64,000 nt of DNA from an uncultured Paracoccaceae bacterium (GCA_947495295.1 CANLYJ010000003.1:372001-436000), one strand, 5' to 3'; positions 9,914 through 19,343 are shown, counted from the stretch's first letter. Notes: generated by a model not told the origin, from the letters alone. Numbers and translations: made by a program.

Positions 9914-10434
9914 TATTCAGCGCTTTCAGGTTTCGGCGGGCAGCCGTCGGGGACAGGGTTGCCATCAAAAACAACCTCGCCGCATTCATTGATCTGGTGC
10001 CAGGCATAGGCCCGGCCATCGGGATAAACGGCAACGATCCGGTCGATCCCATATTCGATGTTTTCGACGCCAAGAAAGGCAATTGCATCGGTGGACAGGT
10101 CCGCGCCGATCTGTTCGGCGTCAAAGCAATCAAACCAGCCGGGGGCGACGCGCGGCTCGGCATTGTCGTAAATCACGTAAGTCTCGGTCAGCATCGCCTG
10201 GCTCAGCGGGACGGTGAAACAGGCGCGGTAGCGCAGCGGGCTGCTATCGGCGTCAATCGCCTGGAAACTGTCATAGATCACGTCCTCCGGCGCGCCGGTG
10301 ACCACGGATGTCAGACGCACATCCGCTGCCTCTGCCTGCACCGGTGTGTAATAGGCGTAAACCTGTTGGTAATAGAGCAAGATGCCCGCGATCAAAGCCA
10401 GCACGACGATCCCCACAATTGCAAAACGTGCCAT
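9913..10434 (-). CDS. DUF6446-like small membrane-anchored protein
   Basis: A 173-residue protein of unknown function with one N-terminal membrane helix ([22 protein letters not shown]) followed by a periplasm-like domain containing Cys residues (YRACFTVPLSQAMLTETYVIYDN; GWFDCFDAEQIGADL; INECGEVVFDGNPVPDGCPP). I place the start at 10434, where ATG overlaps the glyQ stop by one base; the frame is open further upstream but that part lies inside glyQ. Its stop overlaps the glyS start in the same way. From memory this resembles the family NCBI calls DUF6446, found between glyQ and glyS in Rhodobacterales; not checked. Confidence 0.75.
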   Translation of the reverse strand: MARFAIVGIVVLALIAGILLYYQQVYAYYTPVQAEAADVRLTSVVTGAPEDVIYDSFQAIDADSSPLRYRACFTVPLSQAMLTETYVIYDNAEPRVAPGWFDCFDAEQIGADLSTDAIAFLGVENIEYGIDRIVAVYPDGRAYAWHQINECGEVVFDGNPVPDGCPPKPESAE

Positions 10435-11354
10435 CAGGCGGCCTGCCCCCCGGCCTCTGTCTGCACAAAGGCATCGGCACACATCTTGGCCAGCGCCCGC
10501 ACGCGCCCGATATAGGCCTGCCGTTCAGTGACCGAAATCACCCCGCGCGCGTCCAGCAGGTTGAACACATGCGACGCCTTGATGCATTGGTCATAGGCCG
10601 GGTGGGCCATGATGATTTTCATGTCCTTCTTGGGATCGTCCGCTGGCATGTCCAGAATGCGCTGGCACTCAGCCTCTGCATCCTTGAAATGCTGTAGCAA
10701 CACATCCGTATCAGCCACATCGAAATTCCAGCGGGCATATTCCTGTTCGGTCTGCTTGAAGACATCGCCATAGGTCAGCGGGATCGGCGATTGCGGGTCG
10801 TTGAAGGGCATGTCCATCACATGATCGACCCCCAGAATGTAGATCGCCAACCTTTCCAGACCATAAGTCAGCTCACCCGAGACGGGCTTGCAATCATGGC
10901 CACCGACCTGCTGGAAATAGGTGAACTGGCTGACTTCCATCCCGTCGCACCAGACCTCCCAGCCCAGCCCCCAGGCGCCCAGGGTTGGGCTTTCCCAGTC
11001 ATCCTCGACAAAGCGGATGTCATGCATGGATGCATCGATGCCAATCGCCTCAAGCGACCCCAGATAGATATCCTGCAGATCAGACGGCGACGGTTTGATG
11101 ATCACCTGATACTGGTAGTAATGCTGCAACCGGTTCGGGTTTTCCCCATAACGGCCATCGGTCGGGCGGCGCGATGGCTGCACATAGGCTGCGGCCCAAG
11201 GCTTTGACCCAAGCGAACGCAGGGTTGTGGCCGGATGGAACGTGCCCGCGCCCACTTCCATATCATAGGGCTGCAAAATGGCGCAGCCGCGCCCGGCCCA
11301 GTAGTTCTGAAGCCGCAGGATGATCTCCTGAAAACTGCGTGGTTTTTCCGCCAT
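10434..11354 (-). CDS. glyQ: Glycine--tRNA ligase alpha subunit
   Basis: Catalytic alpha subunit that activates glycine. Hallmarks: [59 protein letters not shown] and [15 protein letters not shown]. The MAEKPRSF start at 11354 is preferred over a start 18 bases upstream because family members begin right before the FQ-LQ-YW motif; the result is 306 residues, close to the E. coli length of 303. First gene of glyQ-DUF6446-glyS, possibly extended to the dikinase-like gene. Confidence 0.97.
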   Translation of the reverse strand: MAEKPRSFQEIILRLQNYWAGRGCAILQPYDMEVGAGTFHPATTLRSLGSKPWAAAYVQPSRRPTDGRYGENPNRLQHYYQYQVIIKPSPSDLQDIYLGSLEAIGIDASMHDIRFVEDDWESPTLGAWGLGWEVWCDGMEVSQFTYFQQVGGHDCKPVSGELTYGLERLAIYILGVDHVMDMPFNDPQSPIPLTYGDVFKQTEQEYARWNFDVADTDVLLQHFKDAEAECQRILDMPADDPKKDMKIIMAHPAYDQCIKASHVFNLLDARGVISVTERQAYIGRVRALAKMCADAFVQTEAGGQAA

Positions 11355-11530
11355 GTTAACCCTCGTCTGCAATTACGCGTTCAATAGGGTGATGGGCCGC
11401 AAGGGTCAATTGGGCAACGGGTTGCGACTAATTCGCCGATTTGCAAAAATTCTAAGCGGCTTGCACTTGCGTCTTTTGCTTTGGCGGGCCAGTCAATGAC
11501 AACCATGCGGGACGGCATTTTGGGGCGCGA

Positions 11531-13270
11531 ATGATCAGAATACTTGCGATAATCCTTTGGACAATTGGATTGGCATTGCCCGCCGCAGCGCAGGACCGAT
11601 TCTGGGTGCAGATCGAGGCGCGCCAGACCCTGACCGGGGCACAGGACCGCGCCCGGGAATATGCCCGCCGTCTGGATGACGTCGCTGGTTTTTATCTTGG
11701 CGATGGGTTTTACGGAATTTTTGTCGGGCCTTTCGACCAGTTTGGTGCCGAAAACGCGCTGGACCGCTTGTTACGGCGTGGTGCCATCCCATCCGACAGT
11801 TTTGTGAAAGATGGCGAGTTCTTCAAACAGCAGTTCTGGCCAATCGGTGGCACGGTCACCGCACCCAGCGCACCCGCGAACCCGCGATCATCGACCCCGA
11901 CAACTGCCGATGCAGCCATTCCCGACGACCCGGTCGACGCCCCTGACGAAACCCCACAGGAAGCCCGCGCGTCAGAAGCGCTTTTGACCCGGGATGAGAA
12001 GAAAGATCTGCAAATCGCCCTTCGCTGGGCGGGGTTCTATAATGCGGCGATTGATGGCTCTTACGGACGCGGCACCCGGGCGGCGATGCAAGCCTGGCAA
12101 GAGGCTAATAATCAGGAACCCACTGGCATTCTGACGACAAAGCAGCGCGTCATGTTGTTTGAGCAGTATAACAGCGTGCTGGAAGGTCTGGATATGCGGC
12201 TGGTGCGCGATGATGCGTCGGGTATCCGGATGAAAGTGCCGACAGGCGTCGTCACCTTTACCGAATATAAACCGCCTTTCGTTCGTTTTGACGCCAGCGG
12301 CGACATCCCCGAAGCGCAGGTTTTATTCATCTCGCAACAAGGGGATGAAGGCCGGTTGGTCGGGCTTTATGAGGTGTTCCAGATCCTTGATATCGTCCCG
12401 CCCGAGGGCACGCGCAATCTGGCGCGCAACGGCTTTGTTATCGAAGGGGTCGGTGACGGCATCCATTCCTACACCAACGTGTCATTGCAAAATGGTGCCA
12501 TCAAAGGGTTCTCTTTGGTGTGGCCACAGGGTGATGATGCGCGCCGGTTGCGGATCATCGAGGAAATGAACAAGAGCTTTGAGCGGCTTGATGGCGTGCT
12601 TGACCCCGATATCGCCCCCCCGGGCGAGGATCAGGCGATTGATATGGTTGCAGGGCTTGCCGTGCGGCAACCGCAAATGTCGCGATCCGGCTTTTATGTC
12701 TCTGCCGATGGTACGGTCCTCACGACGGCTGAGGCTGTCCAGAACTGTCAGCGGATCACCTATGATCGCGAAGATGATGCAGAGGTGATTTTTACCGACA
12801 ATGATCTTGGCATCGCCCTGTTGCGTCCGCGCGACAATCTGGTGCCGATCAATGTGGCCGAGTTCCTGACGGCCGTTCCCCGGCTGCAAGACCAGATTGC
12901 CGTCGCAGGCTACCCGTTCAATGGGGTGCTCAGCGCGCCAACCCTGACCTTTGGCCAAATCGTCGACATCCGTGGGTTAAACGGCGATGACCGGATCAAG
13001 CGGCTGTCCATCCTGCCCCAGCCGGGCGACACCGGTGGCCCCGTCTTTGACGATAGCGGGGCCGTGATCGGGATGCTGTTGCCACGGGCCGATGGCGATA
13101 CCCAGGTTTTGCCTGCAGAGGTGAATTTCTCGCTCGACGCCCAGCGGATTGTTGATGTGCTGGCAAGTCAGGGCGTTGCCGCAACCACACGCGAACCTGC
13201 GGGCCCAATTTCACCGGTTGAGCTGACACGGCGTGCCGCAGACATCACTGTTCTGGTCAGCTGCTGGTAA
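11531..13270 (+). CDS. SPOR + peptidoglycan-binding + trypsin-fold protein, probably catalytically dead
   Basis: A 579-residue exported protein. Residues 1-21 are a signal peptide ending AAAQ. A SPOR-like domain follows (FWVQIEARQTL...GFYGIFVGPF, about 23-100). A PG_binding_1 domain lies at about 153-212 (DLQIALRWAGFYNAAIDGSYG). From about 370 comes a trypsin-fold domain. There the position of the catalytic His is Glu401 (VLTTAEAV, where active enzymes have xxAHVV) and the nucleophile loop reads P-G-D-Thr501-G-G instead of G-D-S-G-G; the DLGIALL Asp motif is kept. It may act as a septal-wall-associated binding protein rather than a protease. Its end overlaps the convergent TPP-enzyme gene by 14 bp. 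Confidence 0.8.
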   Translation: MIRILAIILWTIGLALPAAAQDRFWVQIEARQTLTGAQDRAREYARRLDDVAGFYLGDGFYGIFVGPFDQFGAENALDRLLRRGAIPSDSFVKDGEFFKQQFWPIGGTVTAPSAPANPRSSTPTTADAAIPDDPVDAPDETPQEARASEALLTRDEKKDLQIALRWAGFYNAAIDGSYGRGTRAAMQAWQEANNQEPTGILTTKQRVMLFEQYNSVLEGLDMRLVRDDASGIRMKVPTGVVTFTEYKPPFVRFDASGDIPEAQVLFISQQGDEGRLVGLYEVFQILDIVPPEGTRNLARNGFVIEGVGDGIHSYTNVSLQNGAIKGFSLVWPQGDDARRLRIIEEMNKSFERLDGVLDPDIAPPGEDQAIDMVAGLAVRQPQMSRSGFYVSADGTVLTTAEAVQNCQRITYDREDDAEVIFTDNDLGIALLRPRDNLVPINVAEFLTAVPRLQDQIAVAGYPFNGVLSAPTLTFGQIVDIRGLNGDDRIKRLSILPQPGDTGGPVFDDSGAVIGMLLPRADGDTQVLPAEVNFSLDAQRIVDVLASQGVAATTREPAGPISPVELTRRAADITVLVSCW

Positions 13271-14855
13271 GCGCGATATCCGATTTGACGTGAATGATCG
13301 TTGGCCCCTTTGCGGCCAGCGCATCCTTGATCGCCTGCTGAAATGACGCCAGATCAGTGGGGCGGACAGCGCCTGCCCCGTAAGCCTCTGCCAGTTTGCA
13401 GAAATCCGGGTTGCGCTGGATCACGGCATTCGGGGCGATCTGGGCGCGGACCATGCTATCCTCAATCTCGCCCAGCTTGCCATTATCCCAGATGATGATG
13501 GGCAGGGTCAGTTCCAACTCCACAGCGACGGCCAATTCCTGCACGGTGTACTGGAAGCCATAGTCACCCAGAATGGCGATGACTGGCTTGTCACCAACCC
13601 CGATCTTGCCACCTATGGCCGCTGGCAGCGCGTAGCCCAAAGTGCCAAAGCCAGATGGATGATGCCACAGCTTCGGGCACGACAGCGGATAGATCTCATT
13701 CGCCGCATAAGCAAACTGCGTCATGTCAGAGAATATGCGCGTATCTTGAGGTAATGCCTCTTTCAATGCATCAGCGACAGCCAGTATTCCCGGACGATCC
13801 GCCTCAATCTGATTGCGCCAGTTGCTGCGACGTTTTGTTATGTCATCAACTGACCAATCCGTTGGGCTTGTCGAAGCTTTAAGCTTGTCATTCACAGCAC
13901 GGAAGAAAGCGCCACAATCGACCCGCGTGCAATCATGATGTCCCGCCTGAATGGTCAGTAATTCAGGGTCAATATTGATGGTATGCGTGTCACAGTCATA
14001 ACCCGCCTCGTCCCGCCACAGGTCGACCTCCGACATATCGGTTCCCGCAAGAACCACATAATCGGCCTCTTTGAACACATCCGCACTATCCGGGCGGGCC
14101 AGTGAGGGCCCAAAATGGAGCGGGTTATCATCGACGATGCCACGCCCCGCATATGTTGTGAAAGACGCGGCAGGCACTTTCTTCAGGATTTCGCGGATCG
14201 CAAATGTAGCACCAGTCGCGCCTCCGCCAAAAACAAAGAGCGGCTTACGCGCTGATGTCAGTTTTTCGATAAATCGGTTAACATCTTCTTGCTTGGGTGG
14301 CCGCAGGTCGTAGCACCCAATCGGTCCACGCGTTTGACGCTTGTCCGCCACGGCCTCTAATTGCGCAATTGGGACAGAGATATGTTTCGGGCGAGCGCGC
14401 GAAATCTGAAATTCGGTGAAGGCCCGATCAATCAACCCGTAGGCCGCCCCCGCCGTTCGCGCCGTTTCGGACCAGTCACACACGGTTCGTGCCGCCCCCT
14501 CCTGATCTTTCATCTGGTGCAACTGCCCGCGCTTGGCCGCCGTTTCATCCAGACAAGATGAGATCACCAGCATCGGCACACTATCGGAATAGGCCTGCCC
14601 CATCGGCGTCATGATGTTGCACAGGCCCGGCCCGGTGATCACGTAAGCCACCCCCGGATTGCCCGTGGCCCGGGCATAGCCATCGGCCATGAACCCCGCC
14701 CCCTGTTCGTGGCGCGCCAGCACGTGGCGCAGCCCGGCCTCTTCGATGCCGCGATACATCTCCTGATTATGGACACCCGGAATGCCAAAGATCACGTCGA
14801 CACCGCGATCCTTCAACATGTGCGAAATTTGGGCACCAAGCGGGCGTTCAGTCAT
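13257..14855 (-). CDS. Thiamine-diphosphate-dependent 2-oxoacid decarboxylase (5-guanidino-2-oxopentanoate decarboxylase-like)
   Basis: A 532-residue member of the acetolactate synthase/pyruvate decarboxylase superfamily. The N-terminal PYR domain carries the catalytic Glu (RHEQGAGFMADGYARATG); the C-terminal PP domain carries the ThDP/Mg motif as ILGDYGFQYTVQEL ending IIIWDN. Overall form (FGIPGVHNQEMYRGIEEAGL) recalls AruI, the arginine-transaminase pathway decarboxylase; other 2-oxoacid substrates are equally possible. No separate small regulatory subunit is present, which argues against acetolactate synthase. Its start overlaps the trkH stop by one base, so it is co-transcribed with a potassium transporter. 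Confidence 0.75.
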   Translation of the reverse strand: MTERPLGAQISHMLKDRGVDVIFGIPGVHNQEMYRGIEEAGLRHVLARHEQGAGFMADGYARATGNPGVAYVITGPGLCNIMTPMGQAYSDSVPMLVISSCLDETAAKRGQLHQMKDQEGAARTVCDWSETARTAGAAYGLIDRAFTEFQISRARPKHISVPIAQLEAVADKRQTRGPIGCYDLRPPKQEDVNRFIEKLTSARKPLFVFGGGATGATFAIREILKKVPAASFTTYAGRGIVDDNPLHFGPSLARPDSADVFKEADYVVLAGTDMSEVDLWRDEAGYDCDTHTINIDPELLTIQAGHHDCTRVDCGAFFRAVNDKLKASTSPTDWSVDDITKRRSNWRNQIEADRPGILAVADALKEALPQDTRIFSDMTQFAYAANEIYPLSCPKLWHHPSGFGTLGYALPAAIGGKIGVGDKPVIAILGDYGFQYTVQELAVAVELELTLPIIIWDNGKLGEIEDSMVRAQIAPNAVIQRNPDFCKLAEAYGAGAVRPTDLASFQQAIKDALAAKGPTIIHVKSDIALTSS

Positions 14856-16303
14856 CAGGTTCTCCAGAATTTGACGGATAGGATGGTCAGCACCACCATG
14901 ATTTCCAACCGACCAACAAGCATCGCGATGGCAAGGATCAGTTTGGCGGCGTCGTTGATATTGGCGTAATTGCCAGCGGGTCCAATCTCCAGCCCCAGAC
15001 CGGGGCCGATATTGCCCAAGGCGGCGGCGGCACCTGACACGGAGGTCATGAAATCAAGGCCGGTCATGCCCAGCAGGACAGATGTAGTGCCCAGCGACAG
15101 CACAAAAGCGACCAGAAATGCCATGACCGAATTCAAGACATCCTCGCTGATCGGGCGGCCATCATAGCGCGGCGTGAAAATCCCGTGCGGCGAATGGATC
15201 TGTCGGATCTGGCTTTTGACCGAGGCAAAGAGCAGCTGATACCGGAACACCTTGACCGAGCAGGATGTGGACCCCGCACAGCCCCCGATCAACCCGATAA
15301 AGAAGAACATCGCGACCGGGAACGTCCCCCAGCCCATGTAATCGGCGCTGGCATACCCCGTCCCTGTCATGATCGAAGTGACGTTGAACAATGCGTCGCG
15401 CAGCGCCCCTTCGCTGATAAACCCGGCCCGCCCCCAAAGCCAGGACGCGACCAGCAAGACGCAAAGCGCAAGTGTCGATAAAAACGCCCTGATCTGCCTG
15501 TCATGCAACAGTGGCTGCGCCGTGCCTGCCAGCAATTGAACGAACCGCACAAAGGGCAAGGCGGCCAGGATCATGAACACAATGGCCACGTAATGAACCC
15601 CTGCCCCGAAGGCCCCGAACGAATTGTCATAGTTCGCCATGCCCCCGGTCGACACGGTTGTCATCGCATGCACAATCGCGTCAAACCCGCCCATACCGGT
15701 GGCGGTGTATGCCAAGGTGCAAACCACTGTCAGCGCGACATAAATACCAGAAATCTGTGTCGCAATCTCACCCGCGCGGGGCAGGATTTTACCCCCTGTT
15801 TCGAACCCTTCAGAGCGGAAGATCTGCATCCCCCCGACCCGCAATTCCGGCAGGAACACCATGGCCACAACGATGATGCCAACACCGCCCAACCATTGCA
15901 GCGTACCGCGCCATAGCTTTAGCCCATCAGGCAGGCTGTCTAACTGCCCAAATGCGGTCGCCCCCGTGGTTGTCAGCCCTGACATCGCTTCAAAAAATGC
16001 ATCGATAAAGCTGGCCTCTGTCGCGCCCAGCACAAAGGGGATCGCCCCAAAGACCGGCAGCGTCAGCCAGACCAGCGATGTCAGCAAAAAGGTCTGCCGC
16101 AAGCTCAGCCCCGCTGTGACCCCGTTGGAACAGGCGATCGACATCAGCCCGCCAACAAAGACGGTGATCACCGCACTTTCAAAAAAGACAAACCAATGCC
16201 CGTTGCCCGCCAGAAGGTCAGCGACCATTGGCCCCAGCATGGTCAGGCCAAGCGACGCCACAAGCAGACCAATCACATATCCCACAGGGTGCAAATCAAG
16301 CAT
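14855..16303 (-). CDS. trkH: TrkH-type potassium uptake membrane subunit
   Basis: Inner-membrane K+ channel-like subunit of the Trk system, which works with a cytoplasmic TrkA protein (not seen here). The filter-like loops are visible: AMSGLTTTGATAF, MTTVSTGGMANYDNSFGAF, TGTGYASADYMGWG and GAAAALGNIGPGLG. I place the start at 16303 (MLDLHPVGYVIGLLV), giving 482 residues as in E. coli TrkH (483); the frame is open about 645 bases further upstream but that part is antisense to the divergent GSCFA gene. One-base overlap with the downstream TPP enzyme. Confidence 0.93.
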   Translation of the reverse strand: MLDLHPVGYVIGLLVASLGLTMLGPMVADLLAGNGHWFVFFESAVITVFVGGLMSIACSNGVTAGLSLRQTFLLTSLVWLTLPVFGAIPFVLGATEASFIDAFFEAMSGLTTTGATAFGQLDSLPDGLKLWRGTLQWLGGVGIIVVAMVFLPELRVGGMQIFRSEGFETGGKILPRAGEIATQISGIYVALTVVCTLAYTATGMGGFDAIVHAMTTVSTGGMANYDNSFGAFGAGVHYVAIVFMILAALPFVRFVQLLAGTAQPLLHDRQIRAFLSTLALCVLLVASWLWGRAGFISEGALRDALFNVTSIMTGTGYASADYMGWGTFPVAMFFFIGLIGGCAGSTSCSVKVFRYQLLFASVKSQIRQIHSPHGIFTPRYDGRPISEDVLNSVMAFLVAFVLSLGTTSVLLGMTGLDFMTSVSGAAAALGNIGPGLGLEIGPAGNYANINDAAKLILAIAMLVGRLEIMVVLTILSVKFWRT

Positions 16304-16414
16304 GCCGCAGCGTTGGCCTGCCCGTTCGCCAGTGTCAAGAACCGCCGGGTGGCTTGATGCCATACCGGCCACGGCGTTAGGGTGACCCGGACCCTTGCCG
16401 GAACACGTCCAACC

Positions 16415-17449
16415 ATGTCGCGTCCCTATTGTGATTTTCCTGCCAAAGCCTTCTGGCGCAGTGGCACCTTGCCCGATGACGATGGGACGATTGCCGGTCT
16501 TTATATGCCGAAATTTGCGATTGATGCCGACACCGGTATTGCCACCGCCGGAAGCTGTTTTGCCCAGCATATCGGGGCCGCGCTGCGGCGTGCGGATTGC
16601 ATGATCGTTGACACCGAACCACCCTTGCGCCGCATGCCTGAAACGGTTGCCCGTCATTATGGATACGGCATCTACAGCGCGCGTTACGGCAATATCTACA
16701 CGCCGCGTCAGCTGGTGGAACTGCTGCAAGAGGTGCAGGCTCCCGACCCCGACCCGCAACTGGTCTGGGAACATGGTGGGCAGTATTTTGATGCGCTGCG
16801 CCCGGCCGTCGAACCCGGCGGCCTTGCCACGGTGCAAGAGGTGCTGGATCATCGTCGCTTTCACCTGATGCGCGTGTCGCAACTGTTTGAACAGACTGAT
16901 ATATTTATCTTCACCCTTGGCCTGACAGAAGCATGGATCGACCTGCAAACAGGTCGCACCCTACCGGTTTGTCCGGGTGTGATAGCGGGGCAGTTCGACC
17001 CTGATCGTCACAAGTTGCAACAGTTCAGCTTTGCCGAAATCATGGATGATCTGGCCCAAATCTCCGCGGTTTTGCAGCAATTTCAGCCGGATATGAAATT
17101 ACTTCTGACGGTCTCCCCCGTGCCTTTGACCGCGACGGCGACAGGTCAACATGTGCTGGCTGCAACCACCGAGGCGAAATCCACGTTGCGGGCAGCGGCG
17201 GGTGCATATGTGCAAGGCAATGCTGACGCGGATTACTTCCCTGCTTATGAAATTGTCACCTCTGCTGTGGCGGGTGGCCCTTGGTTTGCCAAGGATCAGC
17301 GCAACGTTGCATCCGAAGGTGTGGCGCGTGTGATGCAGACCTTTTTCGCAGCACATGGGCTGGATATGGCTGGGGCCGAGGCGCCGCCTGATACGCCTGA
17401 AGAGGACCTGCATTGCGAGGAGGCCATGTTGCAGGTTTTCGCACCGTGA
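16415..17449 (+). CDS. GSCFA-domain protein (SGNH-like acyl hydrolase or transferase)
   Basis: The name motif is at residues 46-50 (GSCFA; Ser47 is the presumed nucleophile). Further family signs are the YGYGIYSARYGNIYT segment, FTLGLTEAW near residue 165 (block with G-L-T-E-x-W) and LLTVSPVPLTAT. GSCFA proteins are an SGNH-like family, probably acting on surface polysaccharide or lipid acyl groups; the substrate is unknown. Start at ATG 16415 gives the usual N terminus just ahead of the PAKAFWR motif; GTG 16382 is an alternative. Its stop overlaps the next gene by four bases. Confidence 0.82.
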   Translation: MSRPYCDFPAKAFWRSGTLPDDDGTIAGLYMPKFAIDADTGIATAGSCFAQHIGAALRRADCMIVDTEPPLRRMPETVARHYGYGIYSARYGNIYTPRQLVELLQEVQAPDPDPQLVWEHGGQYFDALRPAVEPGGLATVQEVLDHRRFHLMRVSQLFEQTDIFIFTLGLTEAWIDLQTGRTLPVCPGVIAGQFDPDRHKLQQFSFAEIMDDLAQISAVLQQFQPDMKLLLTVSPVPLTATATGQHVLAATTEAKSTLRAAAGAYVQGNADADYFPAYEIVTSAVAGGPWFAKDQRNVASEGVARVMQTFFAAHGLDMAGAEAPPDTPEEDLHCEEAMLQVFAP

Positions 17450-18255
17450 TCCGCCTTTGTATCTTTGGCACATCGCATCTGGCCGCAGTTTGGAGTGCTT
17501 GTCGTGCAGAGCCTGCGGCGTGGCCTGATCTGGACATCACATTTGTTGGTGCAACGGGTCAGCGGCTGTTGGAGCATCGCATGGAAGGCAGCGTGATGGT
17601 GCCGAGCTCTGCCGATTTACGACACAATATGCAGCATATGACGGGCGCTGATACACTTGATCTGGACCAGTTTGATGCATTTGTCATCAGTGGTGGCGAC
17701 ATCGGCCATCACATGATCGGTTATGTTTATGGGCAGGTGCGTTGGGTTGGTTTGCCGTCAATGGCGGATCATGATTTTGCAAAACCCGTCCGTTGGGCGC
17801 TGCTGTCAGAGCCGGCGGTGGATGCGGTTTTATCCCATCGGATCAGCCATAGCGTGGCTGGCCAGTTAGGCGATGCCTTGCGCAACCAAAGCGACAAACC
17901 GATCCTTGTTGCGACGGCACCCCGCCCATCCGAGGCGCTTATGCCATTGAAAGAACACAAGCTTCTGGCACAGAAACGCGCGATCAAGCAGGGCGACGGG
18001 GCGGTGCTGTCGGATAAGTATGCAACGCTGGCAAAGGCCTGTTTCGACGACAGGAATATCCGGTATCTTGACCAACCGGGCTTTACAATCAAAAGCCATC
18101 TGCTGACCCGCGCGCTCTATATGGACGGCGCGATCAGGCTGTCGGTGCAGGGCGACATACCGCAGCCGGACGCCGATATCATGCATGGTAACCTGTCTTA
18201 CGGGGCCGCCGTGTTGGACCAGATCAGCGCCGCTTTGACCGGTGCAAACGGGTAG
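17446..18255 (+). CDS. SGNH-hydrolase-like protein paired with GSCFA
   Basis: A 269-residue protein with no firm family name. The N terminus LCIFGTSHLAAVW resembles SGNH block I (G-x-S after a beta strand), and the C-terminal DIMHGNLSYG resembles block V (D-x-x-H), so an esterase or acyltransferase-like fold is plausible. GTG at 17446 overlaps the GSCFA stop (GTGA), implying translational coupling and a joint function. There is no signal peptide or membrane helix. Confidence 0.6.
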   Translation: MIRLCIFGTSHLAAVWSACRAEPAAWPDLDITFVGATGQRLLEHRMEGSVMVPSSADLRHNMQHMTGADTLDLDQFDAFVISGGDIGHHMIGYVYGQVRWVGLPSMADHDFAKPVRWALLSEPAVDAVLSHRISHSVAGQLGDALRNQSDKPILVATAPRPSEALMPLKEHKLLAQKRAIKQGDGAVLSDKYATLAKACFDDRNIRYLDQPGFTIKSHLLTRALYMDGAIRLSVQGDIPQPDADIMHGNLSYGAAVLDQISAALTGANG

Positions 18256-18527
18256 CCCGCGCAACGTTCGGTGGTCGGGCCGGGGCTGCGCAACACCGAT
18301 GCCCGCGCAAATCTTACGAATCATCGTTAATGCAGGGGTTTTGGCCGAAAAAGCCGGTCTGCAAAGCGTCGGCCAGACGTCGGCAAAGCGTCGGACCCCA
18401 AATCGGCAAATCCGCTGATTAACCCTGCGTGCGGTCAAAACGTGAATGCGGCGTTAAGGTATGTCGTTGGACACGGTCGCCAGACGCCCCTACCCTTTTA
18501 TCGGCGAAGCGGCGGAGGGTGGAACAG

Positions 18528-19343
18528 ATGGCGGTCTGGGGTTTAACGGAAAGCTATGCCACAAGCGCGGGACAGGTTGCCGCCGGGCGTGCCGGTGCCG
18601 GCCCGAACCTTGTTCTGGCGCATGGCTGGCCATGGTCGTCCTTTTCATGGCATCGGATCATTCCCCGGCTTGCTGAAAACTTCACCGTTCACTGGTATGA
18701 TATGCCCGGTTACGGCCAGTCGGAAAAACGGGCCGAACAGCGCACATCCCTTGATGTGCAAGGCCGCGTCTTTGGAGAGATGATGGCCCATTGGGGTCTG
18801 GAACGGCCGACCGTCATTGCGCATGATTTTGGTGGCGCGACCACGTTGCGCGCGCATCTTTTGCATGGCTGCGCGTTTGAACGCTATGTCCTGATGAATG
18901 TTGTTGCCATGCGTCCATGGGGATCGGCATTCTTTGACCATGTGGGGCGACATGTTACGGCCTTTCAGGGGCTGCCGCCGCATATTCACGCGGCGATTGT
19001 AAAAGCCTATATCCAAGGCGCGCTTGTCTCGGACCTTTCTGATGATGATTTTTCGCAATTGGCAGCCCCCTGGCTGACTGCCGAGGGCGCGTTGAGCTTT
19101 TACCGCCAGTTTGCGCAGGCTGATGAAGTTTATACAGCCGAGGTCGAACCGATGTTTGGCGATATCCGTTGCCCTGTGAAAATCATCTGGGGTGCCGATG
19201 ATCCGTGGATACCGATTGCGCGCGGTCGCGCGCTGGGACGTTTGATCGGGCAGGATCGGTTTGAGGTATTGCCCGGGATTGGTCATCTGCCGCAATTGGA
19301 AGCACCGGATCAGGTGCTGAAAGCGCTTAGCGATTTTATCTGA
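18528..19343 (+). CDS. Alpha/beta hydrolase with Asp nucleophile
   Basis: A 271-residue alpha/beta hydrolase. The oxyanion motif HGWPWSSFSW is at residues 32-41. The nucleophile elbow is VIAHDFGG with Asp100 rather than Ser, the acid lies in WGADDPWIP and the His in GIGHLPQLE. An Asp nucleophile with HDFGG is typical of epoxide hydrolases and haloalkane or fluoroacetate dehalogenases, so that class is more likely than a plain esterase. Start chosen at ATG 18528, after a GGAGGGTGGA Shine-Dalgarno. About 270 bp without a gene precede it; I see no clear structure there. Confidence 0.82.
   Translation: MAVWGLTESYATSAGQVAAGRAGAGPNLVLAHGWPWSSFSWHRIIPRLAENFTVHWYDMPGYGQSEKRAEQRTSLDVQGRVFGEMMAHWGLERPTVIAHDFGGATTLRAHLLHGCAFERYVLMNVVAMRPWGSAFFDHVGRHVTAFQGLPPHIHAAIVKAYIQGALVSDLSDDDFSQLAAPWLTAEGALSFYRQFAQADEVYTAEVEPMFGDIRCPVKIIWGADDPWIPIARGRALGRLIGQDRFEVLPGIGHLPQLEAPDQVLKALSDFI

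Noticed and set aside
16304..16948. Upstream extension of the trkH reading frame by about 214 codons
   Set aside because: It is antisense to the GSCFA gene, composition is unlike a membrane protein, and TrkH homology starts at the ATG at 16303.
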